Below are positions 52,178 through 60,601 of a DNA stretch of 64,000 bases, piece by piece. The stretch's first letter is position 1; the number at the start of each line of letters is the position of its first letter. This DNA comes from Fibrobacter sp. UWH4 (GTDB taxonomy: Bacteria; Fibrobacterota; Fibrobacteria; Fibrobacterales; Fibrobacteraceae), in assembly GCF_900142475.1 (NCBI RefSeq), contig NZ_FRAY01000001.1:310001-374000 (forward strand), in the 5' to 3' direction. Below the pieces are notes generated by a model. That model was given only the letters and a program-made list of their open reading frames with translations. It did not search any database and was not told the DNA's origin. The position numbers and the translations under genes were made by a program.

Positions 52178-52827
52178 CAGAAGATTCCTTTGTCGTCTGC
52201 ATAACTTTTTCGATAACTTCTTCAGGGGTCACGAAGTTCAGAACACTATAAGCCGAAAATTCCGCACCCATATCCTTGAAACTAGCCCCGAAATGGTAAA
52301 CCGTATCATCTACAAGCAAAAATCGGTCGTGAATAACTCGCATGGTCTTTAAATCAAATTCTGGATGCTGTTTTTTGTATAGCGCAGCCTCCTCCTTGAA
52401 TTGGTGCGAAATCCGTGCGGAGTAAATGGTGGCGGCAACGCCTTCCGCTTTCATTGCGGTAAACTTCAATGCACTAATGTCTGCATATGGGTCAATAAAA
52501 ACGATAGATCGTCTTGCTGATTTCACCCTATAACCGACAGAAATAATGACATCTAAAGAATAGATGGTCGTTGGCTTATACTTGGAGAGAGTATTATGCA
52601 AAATTTGCATATTACCTTCTTTGGTGATTTCTCCTTCTGAAATAGCGTTTTGAATGTGTCTGGCAATCTGATTGATTTTCCTGAAACAACTCAGCCATCT
52701 GCGCCTGTGTAAGCCATACGGTTTCGTTTTCAACGCGCACTTCCAGTTTTACTTCGCCTTCGGGTTGGTAAAGTACGATTTCGCCGGCAGAAACTAGCGG
52801 ATTCGGCGTATCTTTTCTTATACTCAT
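52164..52827 (-). pseudogene. Frameshifted RhuM-family gene
   Basis: The first frame, from ATG 52827 (AAGGA upstream), reads the RhuM N-terminus: GEIVLYQPEGEVKLEVRVEN then ETVWLTQAQMAELFQ, and derails near 52680. A second frame resumes at NQIARHIQNAISEGEITKEG and YSLDVIISVGYRVKS, both RhuM hallmarks. After that an abrupt join leads to a C-terminal domain (SIVFIDPYADISALKF, HDRFLLVDDTVYHFGASFKD) like the phospholipase-D-like end of some ORF6N/RhuM proteins, without the several hundred bases normally between. So at least one frameshift and probably one internal deletion are present. RhuM proteins are DNA-binding-like accessory proteins of mobile or virulence regions; this copy should be inactive. 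Confidence 0.75.
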
Positions 52828-52974
52828 AGTAGTCCTTTTTTGAGGTGCATATATACTATACACGCTTTTTTCGGACTATTGAAGCCTTTTTTAGGACGAA
52901 ATTTTACAATGATTTACAAAGGGGGGAGGAGGACGGCTAGGCTTTCGCTAGGGAATGAATTGTATATGAAAAAA

Positions 52975-53775
52975 TTATTGATCAATGTCAATCTTAACTA
53001 GTTCTTTAATATGACTTGCGATATGTTTTACAACCGAATCGTCGTAAATTTCTTTTTCCTCTAAAAACATCGATGGTAACAGTTTCTCATTTACTATCCA
53101 ATATTTGGAAAAATATTTCTTCATGTTTTTGTCTGCTTCATTTTCTGCAGGTGTATGTATAAAACATCCCACAAGGACCGCGACTTTTATAACAGGAATT
53201 TTTAATTCAGTTCTGTTTTCGATTTCGTTTTGAATGAATCTTGCTTCGCCGTCCATTTGAGGCAAAAGTTTTGGGCAAAGAAATAAGCTTCCATCTTTCA
53301 TTTGGCGGTAAACCATGTTCCCGTCAAATGAAAACTCGTGGCACTTGCTTCTGTCAAAATGTTTAGTCTCAATGGCAAAAACGCCACGAGTGCTTACGAT
53401 TATATGGTCTACATTAAACCGCTCTCCGGGGATGTCATGAAAAACATAACAAGAGTCGTTACTTAACTTGTTTAGTACTTCACCGACAAGTCTTTCTCCT
53501 TCAAGTCCTTTGCGATAGTTGTTTAATGATTTTCGTAAGTTTTTGACTTTTCGATAAGAGCGGATGGATATAATTATTGATATGACGGTGAACACACTCG
53601 CTGTTATAGCGTTAAATTGAATCCATTTAAGATCTAGGCAAAAAAGCCATAAGAATATTGTCATTATTACGAAAAAAACGGGAAACATACATGCTTCGTA
53701 AATATCAAATTCGATACCTCGAATTTTCTCTTGTAGGCCTTCGCCTTGGATTCTTGTGCGGTAACGGTGATTCAT
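52975..53775 (-). CDS. NERD-domain membrane protein
   Basis: 266 aa. Two hydrophobic helices (about 29-48 and 55-73) anchor it; the NERD (nuclease-related) domain follows: YRKGLEGERLVGEVLNKL, CYVFHDIPGERFNVDHII, STRGVFAIETKHF. The Glu, Asp and ExK residues match the restriction-endonuclease-like core (E of GERLVGEVL, D of NVDHI, E-T-K), so it may be an active nuclease. AAAGGA precedes the ATG, nine bases after the stop of the PH/TM2 gene, so the two form an operon. NERD proteins occur often in defence and plasmid regions. Confidence 0.85.
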   Translation of the reverse strand: MNHRYRTRIQGEGLQEKIRGIEFDIYEACMFPVFFVIMTIFLWLFCLDLKWIQFNAITASVFTVISIIISIRSYRKVKNLRKSLNNYRKGLEGERLVGEVLNKLSNDSCYVFHDIPGERFNVDHIIVSTRGVFAIETKHFDRSKCHEFSFDGNMVYRQMKDGSLFLCPKLLPQMDGEARFIQNEIENRTELKIPVIKVAVLVGCFIHTPAENEADKNMKKYFSKYWIVNEKLLPSMFLEEKEIYDDSVVKHIASHIKELVKIDIDQ

Positions 53776-53784
53776 AGTAATCCT

Positions 53785-55263
53785 TTACTTTTTGTTCTCC
53801 TGAATTACAATTTTGCCGGATTTGCTTTCGCGAATGAGAATTCCCGGTTTTGTTTTTTCGTCTTGGATGGAAGGCGTGGCTTGGAGCTGATTTCTAGCTA
53901 ACTGATTTTGGTTGGCTTGTCTGTTTGGTGTGATTGTATTTTGTACAGTTTGTACAGGCCGAACTTCTTTTTTTTCACTTTTTTTGCGTATAGTTGTAAC
54001 TTTGCATTTGTCGGCGGAATATGTTCCGGCAGAAAGGCCTCTTCCGATACAATTGGCTGCTATTAAATCCCCCTTTCGTGCATCTAGCAGCTTGTTGGAT
54101 TCTTTCTTAGGGAATGTTAATTCTATTTCAGAAACCTTATTACCTAAATTAAGTATATTGAATGGTCCGAGACCCTCGAATTTTACAACGTAATCTCCCC
54201 AAAAATCTTTTTCAACAGAACGTATAACTCCGGCAATGGTTAATCTTTTGCCGTCAAAGGTTCTGTCTGCAGCAGCTTCGTTCTGATTATATGTGTCAAC
54301 GATTTCTCGAATGCTAGCTAGTTTGCCAGAATCTTTTATACTTTCATCACTGTACTCCGTCCAAGTTTCCGCAATATTTCCAATCAACAGAATAAGATAT
54401 AGTAGTGAAAAGAACCCTGTTAAACCGCTTGATACAGCGGATGAAGGTTTGTCTTTGAAATAACTGCCGTCGTATATGTTGGCCAAATCGCAGAATACCC
54501 AAATGCAAATTATTGAAAAGGCTATAGCTGATAAAACATAGTGACCGCTTTTTTCTAGATTGAATGAAATTGCGCATAAACCACATTTTGTAGCGCCAGC
54601 TCCCCATGCACCCCAAATAAAATCGTTTAATCCGAACCAACCGAAAAATCCAGTAACAAGTGTAGCTGATGTTCTACTTGCTTTATTTGTTTCAACTAAA
54701 GGAGGCTTGACCAGTTTGTCGTTGTTTTTTGAGCTTTTCTTGAAATTGGCTATATCTTCATTTTCTTTTGGAGGGGTAAATCCATTTTCAAGTTCTTTTA
54801 GCCATTTGTTAGCTAAATCGGCCATTACTTTAACAGATTCTTTTGTACAGTTGTCGATGGTAATCAAACGACTGCCGAGGTCAATGGATATTTTCCCAAA
54901 AACGAAACCTTGTGAAGCCGAAATGGCTTGAACTTTGTTTAAACGGGCGCTTTGTGTGTCTATAGATGAGGTGAGTAAAGCTGCGTCCATAAATAGAAAG
55001 CGTTCAGAAGTTAATACAACAAGCCATGTGTTTAATCCCCCATCAAAGGTATTTGACGTGATGGTTTGTTTCATCAATCCAGATGCTAACGCAAAAACAA
55101 CCTCGTCAGGTTCAAGGTAGCTAGATAAGGCTTCTAGTTCTTTGCGGGTTCCAAACGAATCAAAGCTGATTCCGTTTATTTCGCAAATACCTTGCCAGTC
55201 GGCATTTTCAGTTTTGATTTTGTAGCGATTGTAATCTTGTATCATAGATGTACCGAGAAACAT
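53785..55263 (-). CDS. Membrane protein with PH-like, TM2-like and OB-fold-like domains
   Basis: 492 aa. Residues about 30-155 look like a YokE-type bacterial PH domain (LVVLTSERFLFMDAALL, FGKISIDLGSRLITIDNC). About 205-290 is a degenerate TM2 domain (VTGFFGWFGLNDFIWGAWG and a later WVFCDLANIYDGSYF), with a third helix at about 300-318. About 335-440 resembles the tRNA_anti-like OB fold (FDGKRLTIAGVIRSVEKDFWG, ARKGDLIAANCIGRG). The tail is polar and Gln-rich. Together with the downstream NERD gene (nine bases away) it makes a two-gene unit. No ribosome site precedes ATG 55263; ATG 55245 is an alternative. Function unknown. Confidence 0.75.
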   Translation of the reverse strand: MFLGTSMIQDYNRYKIKTENADWQGICEINGISFDSFGTRKELEALSSYLEPDEVVFALASGLMKQTITSNTFDGGLNTWLVVLTSERFLFMDAALLTSSIDTQSARLNKVQAISASQGFVFGKISIDLGSRLITIDNCTKESVKVMADLANKWLKELENGFTPPKENEDIANFKKSSKNNDKLVKPPLVETNKASRTSATLVTGFFGWFGLNDFIWGAWGAGATKCGLCAISFNLEKSGHYVLSAIAFSIICIWVFCDLANIYDGSYFKDKPSSAVSSGLTGFFSLLYLILLIGNIAETWTEYSDESIKDSGKLASIREIVDTYNQNEAAADRTFDGKRLTIAGVIRSVEKDFWGDYVVKFEGLGPFNILNLGNKVSEIELTFPKKESNKLLDARKGDLIAANCIGRGLSAGTYSADKCKVTTIRKKSEKKEVRPVQTVQNTITPNRQANQNQLARNQLQATPSIQDEKTKPGILIRESKSGKIVIQENKK

Positions 55264-55420
55264 TTTCTTTGTGAATATAACTTAAAATTCAAAAAGAAGG
55301 TTGGTTATTAGTCGCTTTTTCTGGTAGGTAAAAGGAGATTCTCACCTTGGTGACCATGCGCACTAAGCGTTAAAGGGCTAAGTGCTGTTTACCCGGTCAA
55401 ACCGGGGAATACTTTGTGGA
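55264..55420. other. Intergenic region with small palindromes
   Basis: CCCGGT-CAA-ACCGGG (55392-55406) and an imperfect GCACTAAGC/GGCTAAGTGC pair just upstream. A TATATT box lies ten bases before the 492-aa gene start on its strand. No gene is seen in this part; a gene scrap follows. Confidence 0.45.
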
Positions 55421-55582
55421 CTATTCTTCTTGTTCCCAGCTCAAAATGGGGTAGCCGTCGTTCAAACCGCTGTCGTAAACGAAATCTTCGCCGAGGAGTT
55501 CCGCAAAATCTTCGGATTTCATTTCTTTGGATGATTTGGGGGTGGCGACTCCGCCGCCGTTGTTAAGACCGAAAGGCAGCAT
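55421..55582 (-). pseudogene. Orphan C-terminal fragment of a large surface protein
   Basis: 53 codons, MLPFGLNNGGGVATPKSS... to stop, containing EMKSEDFAELLGEDFVYD and LNDGYPILSWEQEE. The pattern (K.S.EF...L...F.YD...N.GYPILSW) is the standard ending of very large GLUG-repeat/surface proteins in Fibrobacter and relatives. An in-frame TAA lies four codons before the ATG and no signal peptide or ribosome site exists. It is therefore the tail left after loss of a large gene. Confidence 0.6.
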
Positions 55583-55623
55583 TCGGTCACTTTAAGATTA
55601 CGTGGCGAGAATTTGCTAACCTG

Positions 55624-56157
55624 CTATTTAAGCTTGCCGAAAAGTTCCTTCAGCATAGCGCGGATGGGCTTGGGAAGCAGCGAATTGGGCTGCTTGCTGA
55701 CCCAGACGATATAGGCACTCCTGCCGTTGATGAGGTAGGAGTCGATTAGCTGACGCTGGTTATTGTAGATGTCGAAACGAACCTCGATACGGTCCGGGAC
55801 GAAGGACCAGCCCGTGGCACGGTCTTCCCAATGCTGAATTTGCGGGATGATCACGTAGTCGGTCTGTGCCAGATCCTGGGGGTAGATCTGTTCAATAGTC
55901 ACGGGGACCGGGATGGTCGCGATGGCGTTCGTGTAGTGCTGCAGTTCCTTGGTCAGCGCCTGGATGACCTCGAAGCCCGAAGATGGATAGACGGTGTTAC
56001 CGTACATACCGTTGACCGGGGTGACCAAGAGAAAACGAGACTGCGGGTAGAGCACGTTTGCGGGCTGGTTCAGGGTCATGTGCTGGTAAGACGCCGTGCA
56101 ACCGCTTGTAAGCATGGCTAGCGCGATGGCGAAAATAAGGAAAATGAGTTTGTTCAT
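55624..56157 (-). CDS. DUF4823-like lipoprotein
   Basis: 177 aa. Lipobox MLTSGC gives a lipidated Cys near residue 20. The core matches DUF4823: FLLVTPVNGMYGNTVYPSSG, DYVIIPQIQHWEDRATGWSF and VPDRIEVRFDIYNNQ. HWEDRATxW is the most conserved block of the family. These are small cell-envelope lipoproteins of unknown role. The C-terminal part (about 145-177) is basic. Monocistronic, divergent from the next gene. Confidence 0.85.
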   Translation of the reverse strand: MNKLIFLIFAIALAMLTSGCTASYQHMTLNQPANVLYPQSRFLLVTPVNGMYGNTVYPSSGFEVIQALTKELQHYTNAIATIPVPVTIEQIYPQDLAQTDYVIIPQIQHWEDRATGWSFVPDRIEVRFDIYNNQRQLIDSYLINGRSAYIVWVSKQPNSLLPKPIRAMLKELFGKLK

Positions 56158-56332
56158 AGTAAATCCTTTGGGGTTATTTAAATATAGTATTCTTTGTTTT
56201 TAGAGTTTCTCGTTTACGATTCTTATTCCAACTTGGACTATAAAAATGTTTACATTCGCTGGTTTGGCGAATGGGGTGGTTTGTATTTTGGAGGTGGGGC
56301 GGTTGGTTGCCCCGATAACACGGAGGTCCATC

Positions 56333-56776
56333 ATGAAAAGCGTAAAAATAATGTTGTTTGTAATGCTAGCCGTTCTGGTATCGACCTCTTTCGCTGCCAG
56401 GAAGGTTAAGTCAAAGTTGGGAGACATCGATGTCACAGCCCAGAAAGGTGGTGGCGTGGTTGTCTGCACCGCTCACTTCAATGACGAATTGACGATTCTC
56501 AAGGATTCCGATACGGAGGTTCTTGTGAAGGGAGGTTGCGGTCAGGGGTGGGTCGCGAAATCAAAACTCGAATATGTGGCGCAAGGCCCGCGTGATAATA
56601 CAATCACGATCGAAAACTTCGATATCCAGGCATGGATTGACAATCAGTCGGTATTCGATGTTCATATTGATAATGTCGAGGATTTCGATGGGGTTACGAT
56701 TGACCGTGACTTTAGAGAATACTTGACTTACACGATTGATCGCGAACAGACTGAAATGCATAATGGCGAAAACTGA
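56333..56776 (+). CDS. Small secreted protein with SH3-like N-terminal part
   Basis: 147 aa. Signal peptide ends STSFAARK. Residues about 25-80 (KKLGDIDVTAQKGG-like strand, GGCGQGWVAKSKLEYV) resemble a bacterial SH3 fold, where GWV..S.L is the usual ending. The C-terminal half is acidic. CGGAGG lies six bases before ATG 56333, which is preferred to an upstream in-frame ATG. Function unknown. Confidence 0.7.
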   Translation: MKSVKIMLFVMLAVLVSTSFAARKVKSKLGDIDVTAQKGGGVVVCTAHFNDELTILKDSDTEVLVKGGCGQGWVAKSKLEYVAQGPRDNTITIENFDIQAWIDNQSVFDVHIDNVEDFDGVTIDRDFREYLTYTIDREQTEMHNGEN

Positions 56777-56805
56777 TTTAACCATGGAGGTGTTTAATCC
56801 GTAGA

Positions 56806-56838
56806 ATAATCCCTGCGCAAGCGGGGATTTTCTATATT
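56806..56838 (+). promoter_or_regulatory. Hairpin and -10-like box in front of the aspartoacylase gene
   Basis: AATCCCTGC (56808-56816) pairs with GCGGGGATT (56821-56829), a likely terminator of the preceding gene with TTTTCT. TATATT (56833-56838) then lies six bases before ATG 56845; no good -35 is visible. Confidence 0.45.
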
Positions 56839-56844
56839 ATGGGT

Positions 56845-57741
56845 ATGAGTTTGATAAATACCATAGTCGTTGCAGGTGGTACCCACGGTAACGAACGGAC
56901 TGGCGTTCGCCTTGTCCAGAAATGGATGGAACACCCAGAGTGTTATAATTCGCTCTGTAGCGCCAAGGTGGATTTGGTGCTTGCTAACCCCGATGCGGTA
57001 CGCTTGAATCGCCGCTATCGCGATCATGACTTGAATCGCGCTTTTTCGCAGACTTGCTTGGATGTGACGGTGGAGCCGCAGCAGTACGAGTTCCGTCGAG
57101 CCAAGGAACTGAATGCTTTGTATGGCCCGAAGGGGGCCGCCACCAAGACGGACCTGCTTCTGGATGTGCACAACACGGGCTCAAACATGGGCTACTGCCT
57201 GATTCTTTCGGCGCGCGACCCGTTTACGATGCGCGCCTCGGCGGTGCTGACGCAAGAATTCAAGGATGCTTGGATTTATTACCAGCCCGAAGAACGCTCC
57301 GCTTCGCCGTATTTTGGAACGGTGGCGAAGGCGGATGTGTGCATCGAAATTGGCCCGCAGCAGCATGGAACGCTGGATGCCGCGATTTTCGAGGAATCGG
57401 AACGCCTGGTGAAGCGCTATTTGGAACTTGCCGAGGAATGGAATCGCGGTGAATTGCAGAAAAGGGCGCCGATTAAGGTGGAAGTCTATACGCAGTTCAA
57501 GGATTTGGGTTACCCCAAGCCGCAGGGTGGTGGAGCGATCCAGGCGATGATTCATCCGGATTTGATGGGGCGCGATTATCGCGAACTCAAGGATGGCGAC
57601 AAGTTGTTCCGTACATTTGACGGCAAGGATATTTTGTACCATGGCGAAAGTCCGGTGTATCCGATTTTCATTAGCGAGCCAGCGTATTACGAAAAGGATA
57701 TCGCGATGAGCTTGACCACAAAAACTGTTGAACAATGGTAG
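56845..57741 (+). CDS. Aspartoacylase / succinylglutamate desuccinylase family protein
   Basis: 298 aa, close to the length of eukaryotic-type aspartoacylase (about 310 aa). Zinc-site motif GGTHGNERTG (His and Glu), then NRRYRDHDLNRAF (Arg and Asn-Arg of the substrate pocket), LLLDVHNTGSNMG (third zinc ligand His), and the catalytic Glu in VCIEIGPQ. It should deacylate an N-acylated amino acid such as N-acetylaspartate in the cytoplasm. Two ATGs six bases apart are possible; 56845 is chosen because it lies about +1 of a TATATT box. Confidence 0.88.
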   Translation: MSLINTIVVAGGTHGNERTGVRLVQKWMEHPECYNSLCSAKVDLVLANPDAVRLNRRYRDHDLNRAFSQTCLDVTVEPQQYEFRRAKELNALYGPKGAATKTDLLLDVHNTGSNMGYCLILSARDPFTMRASAVLTQEFKDAWIYYQPEERSASPYFGTVAKADVCIEIGPQQHGTLDAAIFEESERLVKRYLELAEEWNRGELQKRAPIKVEVYTQFKDLGYPKPQGGGAIQAMIHPDLMGRDYRELKDGDKLFRTFDGKDILYHGESPVYPIFISEPAYYEKDIAMSLTTKTVEQW

Positions 57742-57790
57742 AGTAACGTCATTGCGAGCAACGCGAAGCAATCCAAAAAAGAAGAGCTTT
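57742..57790 (+). repeat. Short dispersed repeat (GTCATTGCGAG type)
   Basis: GTCATTGCGAGCAACGCGAA followed by GCAATCC is a well-known kind of palindromic dispersed word in many bacterial genomes. It fills the gap before the next gene. Confidence 0.6.
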
Positions 57791-58435
57791 ATGAGTGAAG
57801 AAAATGAAGAACTGAAGGAAATCTCGGGTGAAGAACGCCTGAAGAATTTCATGGAACTGGTGCAGAACCAGAAGAACGAACCCTGGGATTCTAGGTTGTT
57901 CGAAATTTTGGATGCCTTCGAGGATTTCTTGACGCTTCGTCCGGAACCGCCGCAGGAATGGCAGGAAACCTATGCCAAGAGCGGAAAGGAATTCGATTAC
58001 TACCAGGTGGTGCTGCCGCAGGATTTCCAGGACCCGTACGAAGACGACTTGGGTAACATTCGCAGGCTGCGCAACGAGTTCGAGCGCACGCCTTCGACGA
58101 TGGCGCTTGAACATGAACTCGTGAGCCGCAACTACTTCATTTTTGAAAACGGCCATGCCGAAGCGATTCCTGCCCCGCGTCCGATGCTGATGCTTGAAAG
58201 CAAGGATCGCGATGATGACGAGGAAGAACAGGAAGGCGACATCACGTGGGACTGCTGCATCTCGATTTTCTCGGACGGCAGCTACGTTGCCTACAACTTG
58301 AATCACGACGATGAAGAGGAGCTCGGCGAAGATTTTAAGGCCGAATTCGACAAGCATATCGATGTGCTTTCTAAGTTGCAGTTGGTGATTCCGGTGGAAG
58401 GCCGCGACTACGGGATTCTGAATAGCCGCTGCTAG
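57791..58435 (+). CDS. Acidic soluble protein of unknown function
   Basis: 214 aa, strongly acidic (several runs of Glu and Asp such as DRDDDEEEQEGD near residue 145). No signal peptide or membrane segment. Helical N-terminal third, then a mixed region with WDCCISIFSDGSYVAYNL that looks like a sheet. No family recognised. ATG 57791 is preferred to an upstream in-frame start because the upstream part is the dispersed repeat. It is followed 15 bases later by the HAD-like gene, so the two may be cotranscribed. Confidence 0.75.
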   Translation: MSEENEELKEISGEERLKNFMELVQNQKNEPWDSRLFEILDAFEDFLTLRPEPPQEWQETYAKSGKEFDYYQVVLPQDFQDPYEDDLGNIRRLRNEFERTPSTMALEHELVSRNYFIFENGHAEAIPAPRPMLMLESKDRDDDEEEQEGDITWDCCISIFSDGSYVAYNLNHDDEEELGEDFKAEFDKHIDVLSKLQLVIPVEGRDYGILNSRC

Positions 58436-58450
58436 GCGGCGTTTGAATCA

Positions 58451-59395
58451 ATGACCCAATTCGAAACGGAAATCTACCTGCGGTATAGGCAAATTATTGA
58501 ATCGCAGGGTGTGGGAACGAGTGTGCTCGCAGGGGGCGAGTCACCTGCGCCGCGCTGCACGCACATGGAAGATTTGCTGGACCGCTACGACGCGTTCTGC
58601 TTTGATGGGTATGGTACGCTTTATAACCGCGGGAGCTTTGTTTACGAGGGGGCGCAGGATTGGTATACAATGCTGCGTGCCGCGGGCAAGGAGATGCGCC
58701 TGATTACGAATGCTGCCTCCGATGTGGATTCGGTGCTTGCGGCCGATGCGGGCAAGCGAGGCTTCGCGTTTAGCGAGGCCGAGACGATTTCTTCGGGAAG
58801 TTTGCTCAAGGATTTGTGCGCTGAATTGCGCGGTCGTGGCAAGGCGGTGCGCGAAGTCTATTACATCGGGCGTGAAACGGGAAAGCATGTGCTTGAAAGT
58901 TGCGGCATTAAAGCGGTAGCTCCGGCTGCAGAACCGGTAGAACCGATTGTGGCAATTTCGTCGGCGAAGGATACGCCTGAAACATACGCACAGGCGGTCA
59001 AGATTTTAAAGCGCCCGGGCTCGATGCTCTTGGTGCTGAATTCTGATGCGTGGGCGCCGAAGATTCCTGATGACGATGGCGTGACGGTTCGCGAACCGGT
59101 ATCGGGCGCTTTGAGTGAGCGCCTGCGTCGCGATTCCATGTGCGAGGCAAATGGGGGTGATGGCTGCGAGACTTATTATTTAGGTAAGCCGTTCCCGGCG
59201 ATTTGGGAAAAGGTCAAGCGGAGCTTGCCTGAAGGTTCGCGCGTGCTGATGGTGGGCGATACCTTGGGTACGGATGTGCTAGGGGCTCGTGTGGCTGGGT
59301 TTGACTGCGCCCTGGTGGTGGGCCGGAATGTGCCGGCGGAAGAACTTGAGACGGATGAAAAGGCCTTAGGAATTAGGCCGGACTGGTATTTGTGA
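58451..59395 (+). CDS. HAD-IIA-like hydrolase with altered motif I
   Basis: 314 aa. The order of motifs fits the NagD/HAD-IIA group: motif I FCFDGYGTLYNRG (about 52-64), LRAAGKEMRLITNAAS (motif II with the Asn), a cap domain, and motif IV MVGDTLGTDVLGARVAGFD near residue 275. In motif I the second Asp of DxDGT is Tyr (DGYGT), as in haloacid dehalogenases, so phosphatase activity may be changed or lost. No dedicated ribosome site is clear. Substrate unknown. Confidence 0.82.
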   Translation: MTQFETEIYLRYRQIIESQGVGTSVLAGGESPAPRCTHMEDLLDRYDAFCFDGYGTLYNRGSFVYEGAQDWYTMLRAAGKEMRLITNAASDVDSVLAADAGKRGFAFSEAETISSGSLLKDLCAELRGRGKAVREVYYIGRETGKHVLESCGIKAVAPAAEPVEPIVAISSAKDTPETYAQAVKILKRPGSMLLVLNSDAWAPKIPDDDGVTVREPVSGALSERLRRDSMCEANGGDGCETYYLGKPFPAIWEKVKRSLPEGSRVLMVGDTLGTDVLGARVAGFDCALVVGRNVPAEELETDEKALGIRPDWYL

Positions 59396-59456
59396 TTTTT
59401 TTTCATTTCTTTTTTACAAAAGGGGCCTTTGAAACGATAATGGATAAGAGGTCGCT

Positions 59457-60212
59457 GTGAAAAAGATTTCTTTACTCCTAATTTTTTTGTTGGTTGCTTT
59501 TGCTTGCGCCGGCGGATTCCGCGATTCTGTTGTCGTGAAACGATGGATTGCTGGAACTCGATGCAATCATCATTTGACTTACCTAGCGATTGATTATCCT
59601 GTGGATGGTCCTTCTTCTGTCATAGAACCGATTCGTGACTGGATTGATTCTGAGGTATCCTGTAACGGCCATATCCGAAGTGGCAGGAATCCAGCGAAGA
59701 ATTGCCTTGAATGTGTTGCCGAAAATGACGAAAGTCTGAAAGCCAATTTTGAGGTTGAAGATGCGTCTGTGTTGGGGAATAGCTATGATTCGACTTGGAT
59801 TGTCTATAGGTCGCAGACGAAGAGTACGATTGCATACGAAATTCGGTCTTCGGGGTACGCGTTGGTGGCTGCCCATGGTTGGTATAATTCGCCGACATAT
59901 GTTTTGTTGAAGGGGGAGTCCCGTCCTTTGCTGTATCACGATATTTTTGCGTTTCCCAAGAGTGCGATGATTCGCTATGTAGGAGAATTGGCACGGACGG
60001 AACCGAGTAATCAACACGATTGCGGTGTGAAACAGGGCTTCTCTGATTTTGACTGGATTTTCCCGACTTCAAGGGGGCTTGGTTTTCAGTGGCATACTTA
60101 TGCGGTCAATTGTGGTGCGTGCGGAAATGTCGTGTTGATTTTGCCGTACGAGTATTTCCGCGGGATGTTTACGAAAAAATTCTACGAAATCCTGCCGGAA
60201 TTTACGAAATAA
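59457..60212 (+). CDS. Secreted DUF3298-like protein
   Basis: 251 aa with signal peptide ending AFACAGG, possibly a lipoprotein (FAC). The body resembles the DUF3298/RsiV fold: paired strands around YALVAAHGWYNSPTYVLLKG, RPLLYHDIF, and a C-terminal LGFQWHTYAVNCGACGNVVL with the final PYEYF in place of the usual PYAxG...PYxxL pattern. RsiV-like proteins bind lysozyme; here only the fold is inferred. Several cysteines suggest an envelope location. GTG at 59457 is the start, with AGAGG five bases upstream. Confidence 0.7.
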   Translation: MKKISLLLIFLLVAFACAGGFRDSVVVKRWIAGTRCNHHLTYLAIDYPVDGPSSVIEPIRDWIDSEVSCNGHIRSGRNPAKNCLECVAENDESLKANFEVEDASVLGNSYDSTWIVYRSQTKSTIAYEIRSSGYALVAAHGWYNSPTYVLLKGESRPLLYHDIFAFPKSAMIRYVGELARTEPSNQHDCGVKQGFSDFDWIFPTSRGLGFQWHTYAVNCGACGNVVLILPYEYFRGMFTKKFYEILPEFTK

Positions 60213-60390
60213 GTTGCCTTAGACGTCAAAGGGTTTGATTCGTCGCCAGTCTCCGCTGCGCGGCTGGCTCCTCACCTTAACAGGCTTTTCGCTACGCTCA
60301 AAGTCCTAAATTCTTTTCACGGGCTTGCGCCCACAAAAGAATTTAGTCGAACCCTCTTCGAGGGTTCTCAACCCAACTTATTCACTTGTA
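60213..60390. repeat. Intergenic palindrome cluster (REP-like)
   Basis: CTAAATTCTTTT (60307-60318) pairs with AAAAGAATTTAG (60335-60346), enclosing a GGGC/GCCC stem; GAACCCTC (60350-60357) pairs with GAGGGTTC (60361-60368). Related words occur at 5461-5540. No gene is seen in this stretch. Confidence 0.65.
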
Positions 60391-60429
60391 AAATGAAAAA
60401 GACACCTTCACGGTGTCTTTTTCATTTTA
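60391..60429. terminator. Bidirectional terminator beside tRNA-Gly
   Basis: A perfect 17-bp stem (60391-60407 with 60413-60429) around loop TTCAC; the inner part is GACACC/GGTGTC and the outer parts are A-rich and T-rich. Confidence 0.92.
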
Positions 60430-60430
60430 G

Positions 60431-60503
60431 AGCGGGAAAAGGGTTTCGAACCCTCGACATCGACCTTGGGAAGGTCGCGCTCTACCAACTGAGCTACTCC
60501 CGC
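60431..60503 (-). tRNA. tRNA-Gly (anticodon CCC)
   Basis: 73-base cloverleaf: acceptor GCGGGAG/TTCCCGC, D stem GCTC/GAGC, anticodon stem CGACC/GGTCG with loop TTCCCAA giving anticodon CCC, T loop TTCGAAA. CCA is not encoded. Confidence 0.93.
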
Positions 60504-60514
60504 GAGTTTGCATT

Positions 60515-60542
60515 AATTTAGAAAAAATAGAGCGTTTGTAAA
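60515..60542 (-). promoter_or_regulatory. Promoter of tRNA-Gly
   Basis: On the minus strand TTTACA (60542-60537), 16 bases, TAAATT (60520-60515), placing the start about five bases before the mature tRNA. Confidence 0.6.
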
Positions 60543-60601
60543 GGGGTAGGGGTGTTTGCTTGCCATGTTTTGGGTGATTTTTCTATCATTGAGGTATGCT
60601 T

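Noticed and set aside
52828-52974. Hidden small gene between the NERD gene and the RhuM pseudogene
   Set aside because: No reading frame with a ribosome site; the stretch is AT-rich with a GGGGGGAGGAGGA purine run only.
60391-60429. Long perfect inverted repeat as a mobile-element end
   Set aside because: The 17-bp stem with A and T runs is fully explained as a bidirectional terminator next to tRNA-Gly.
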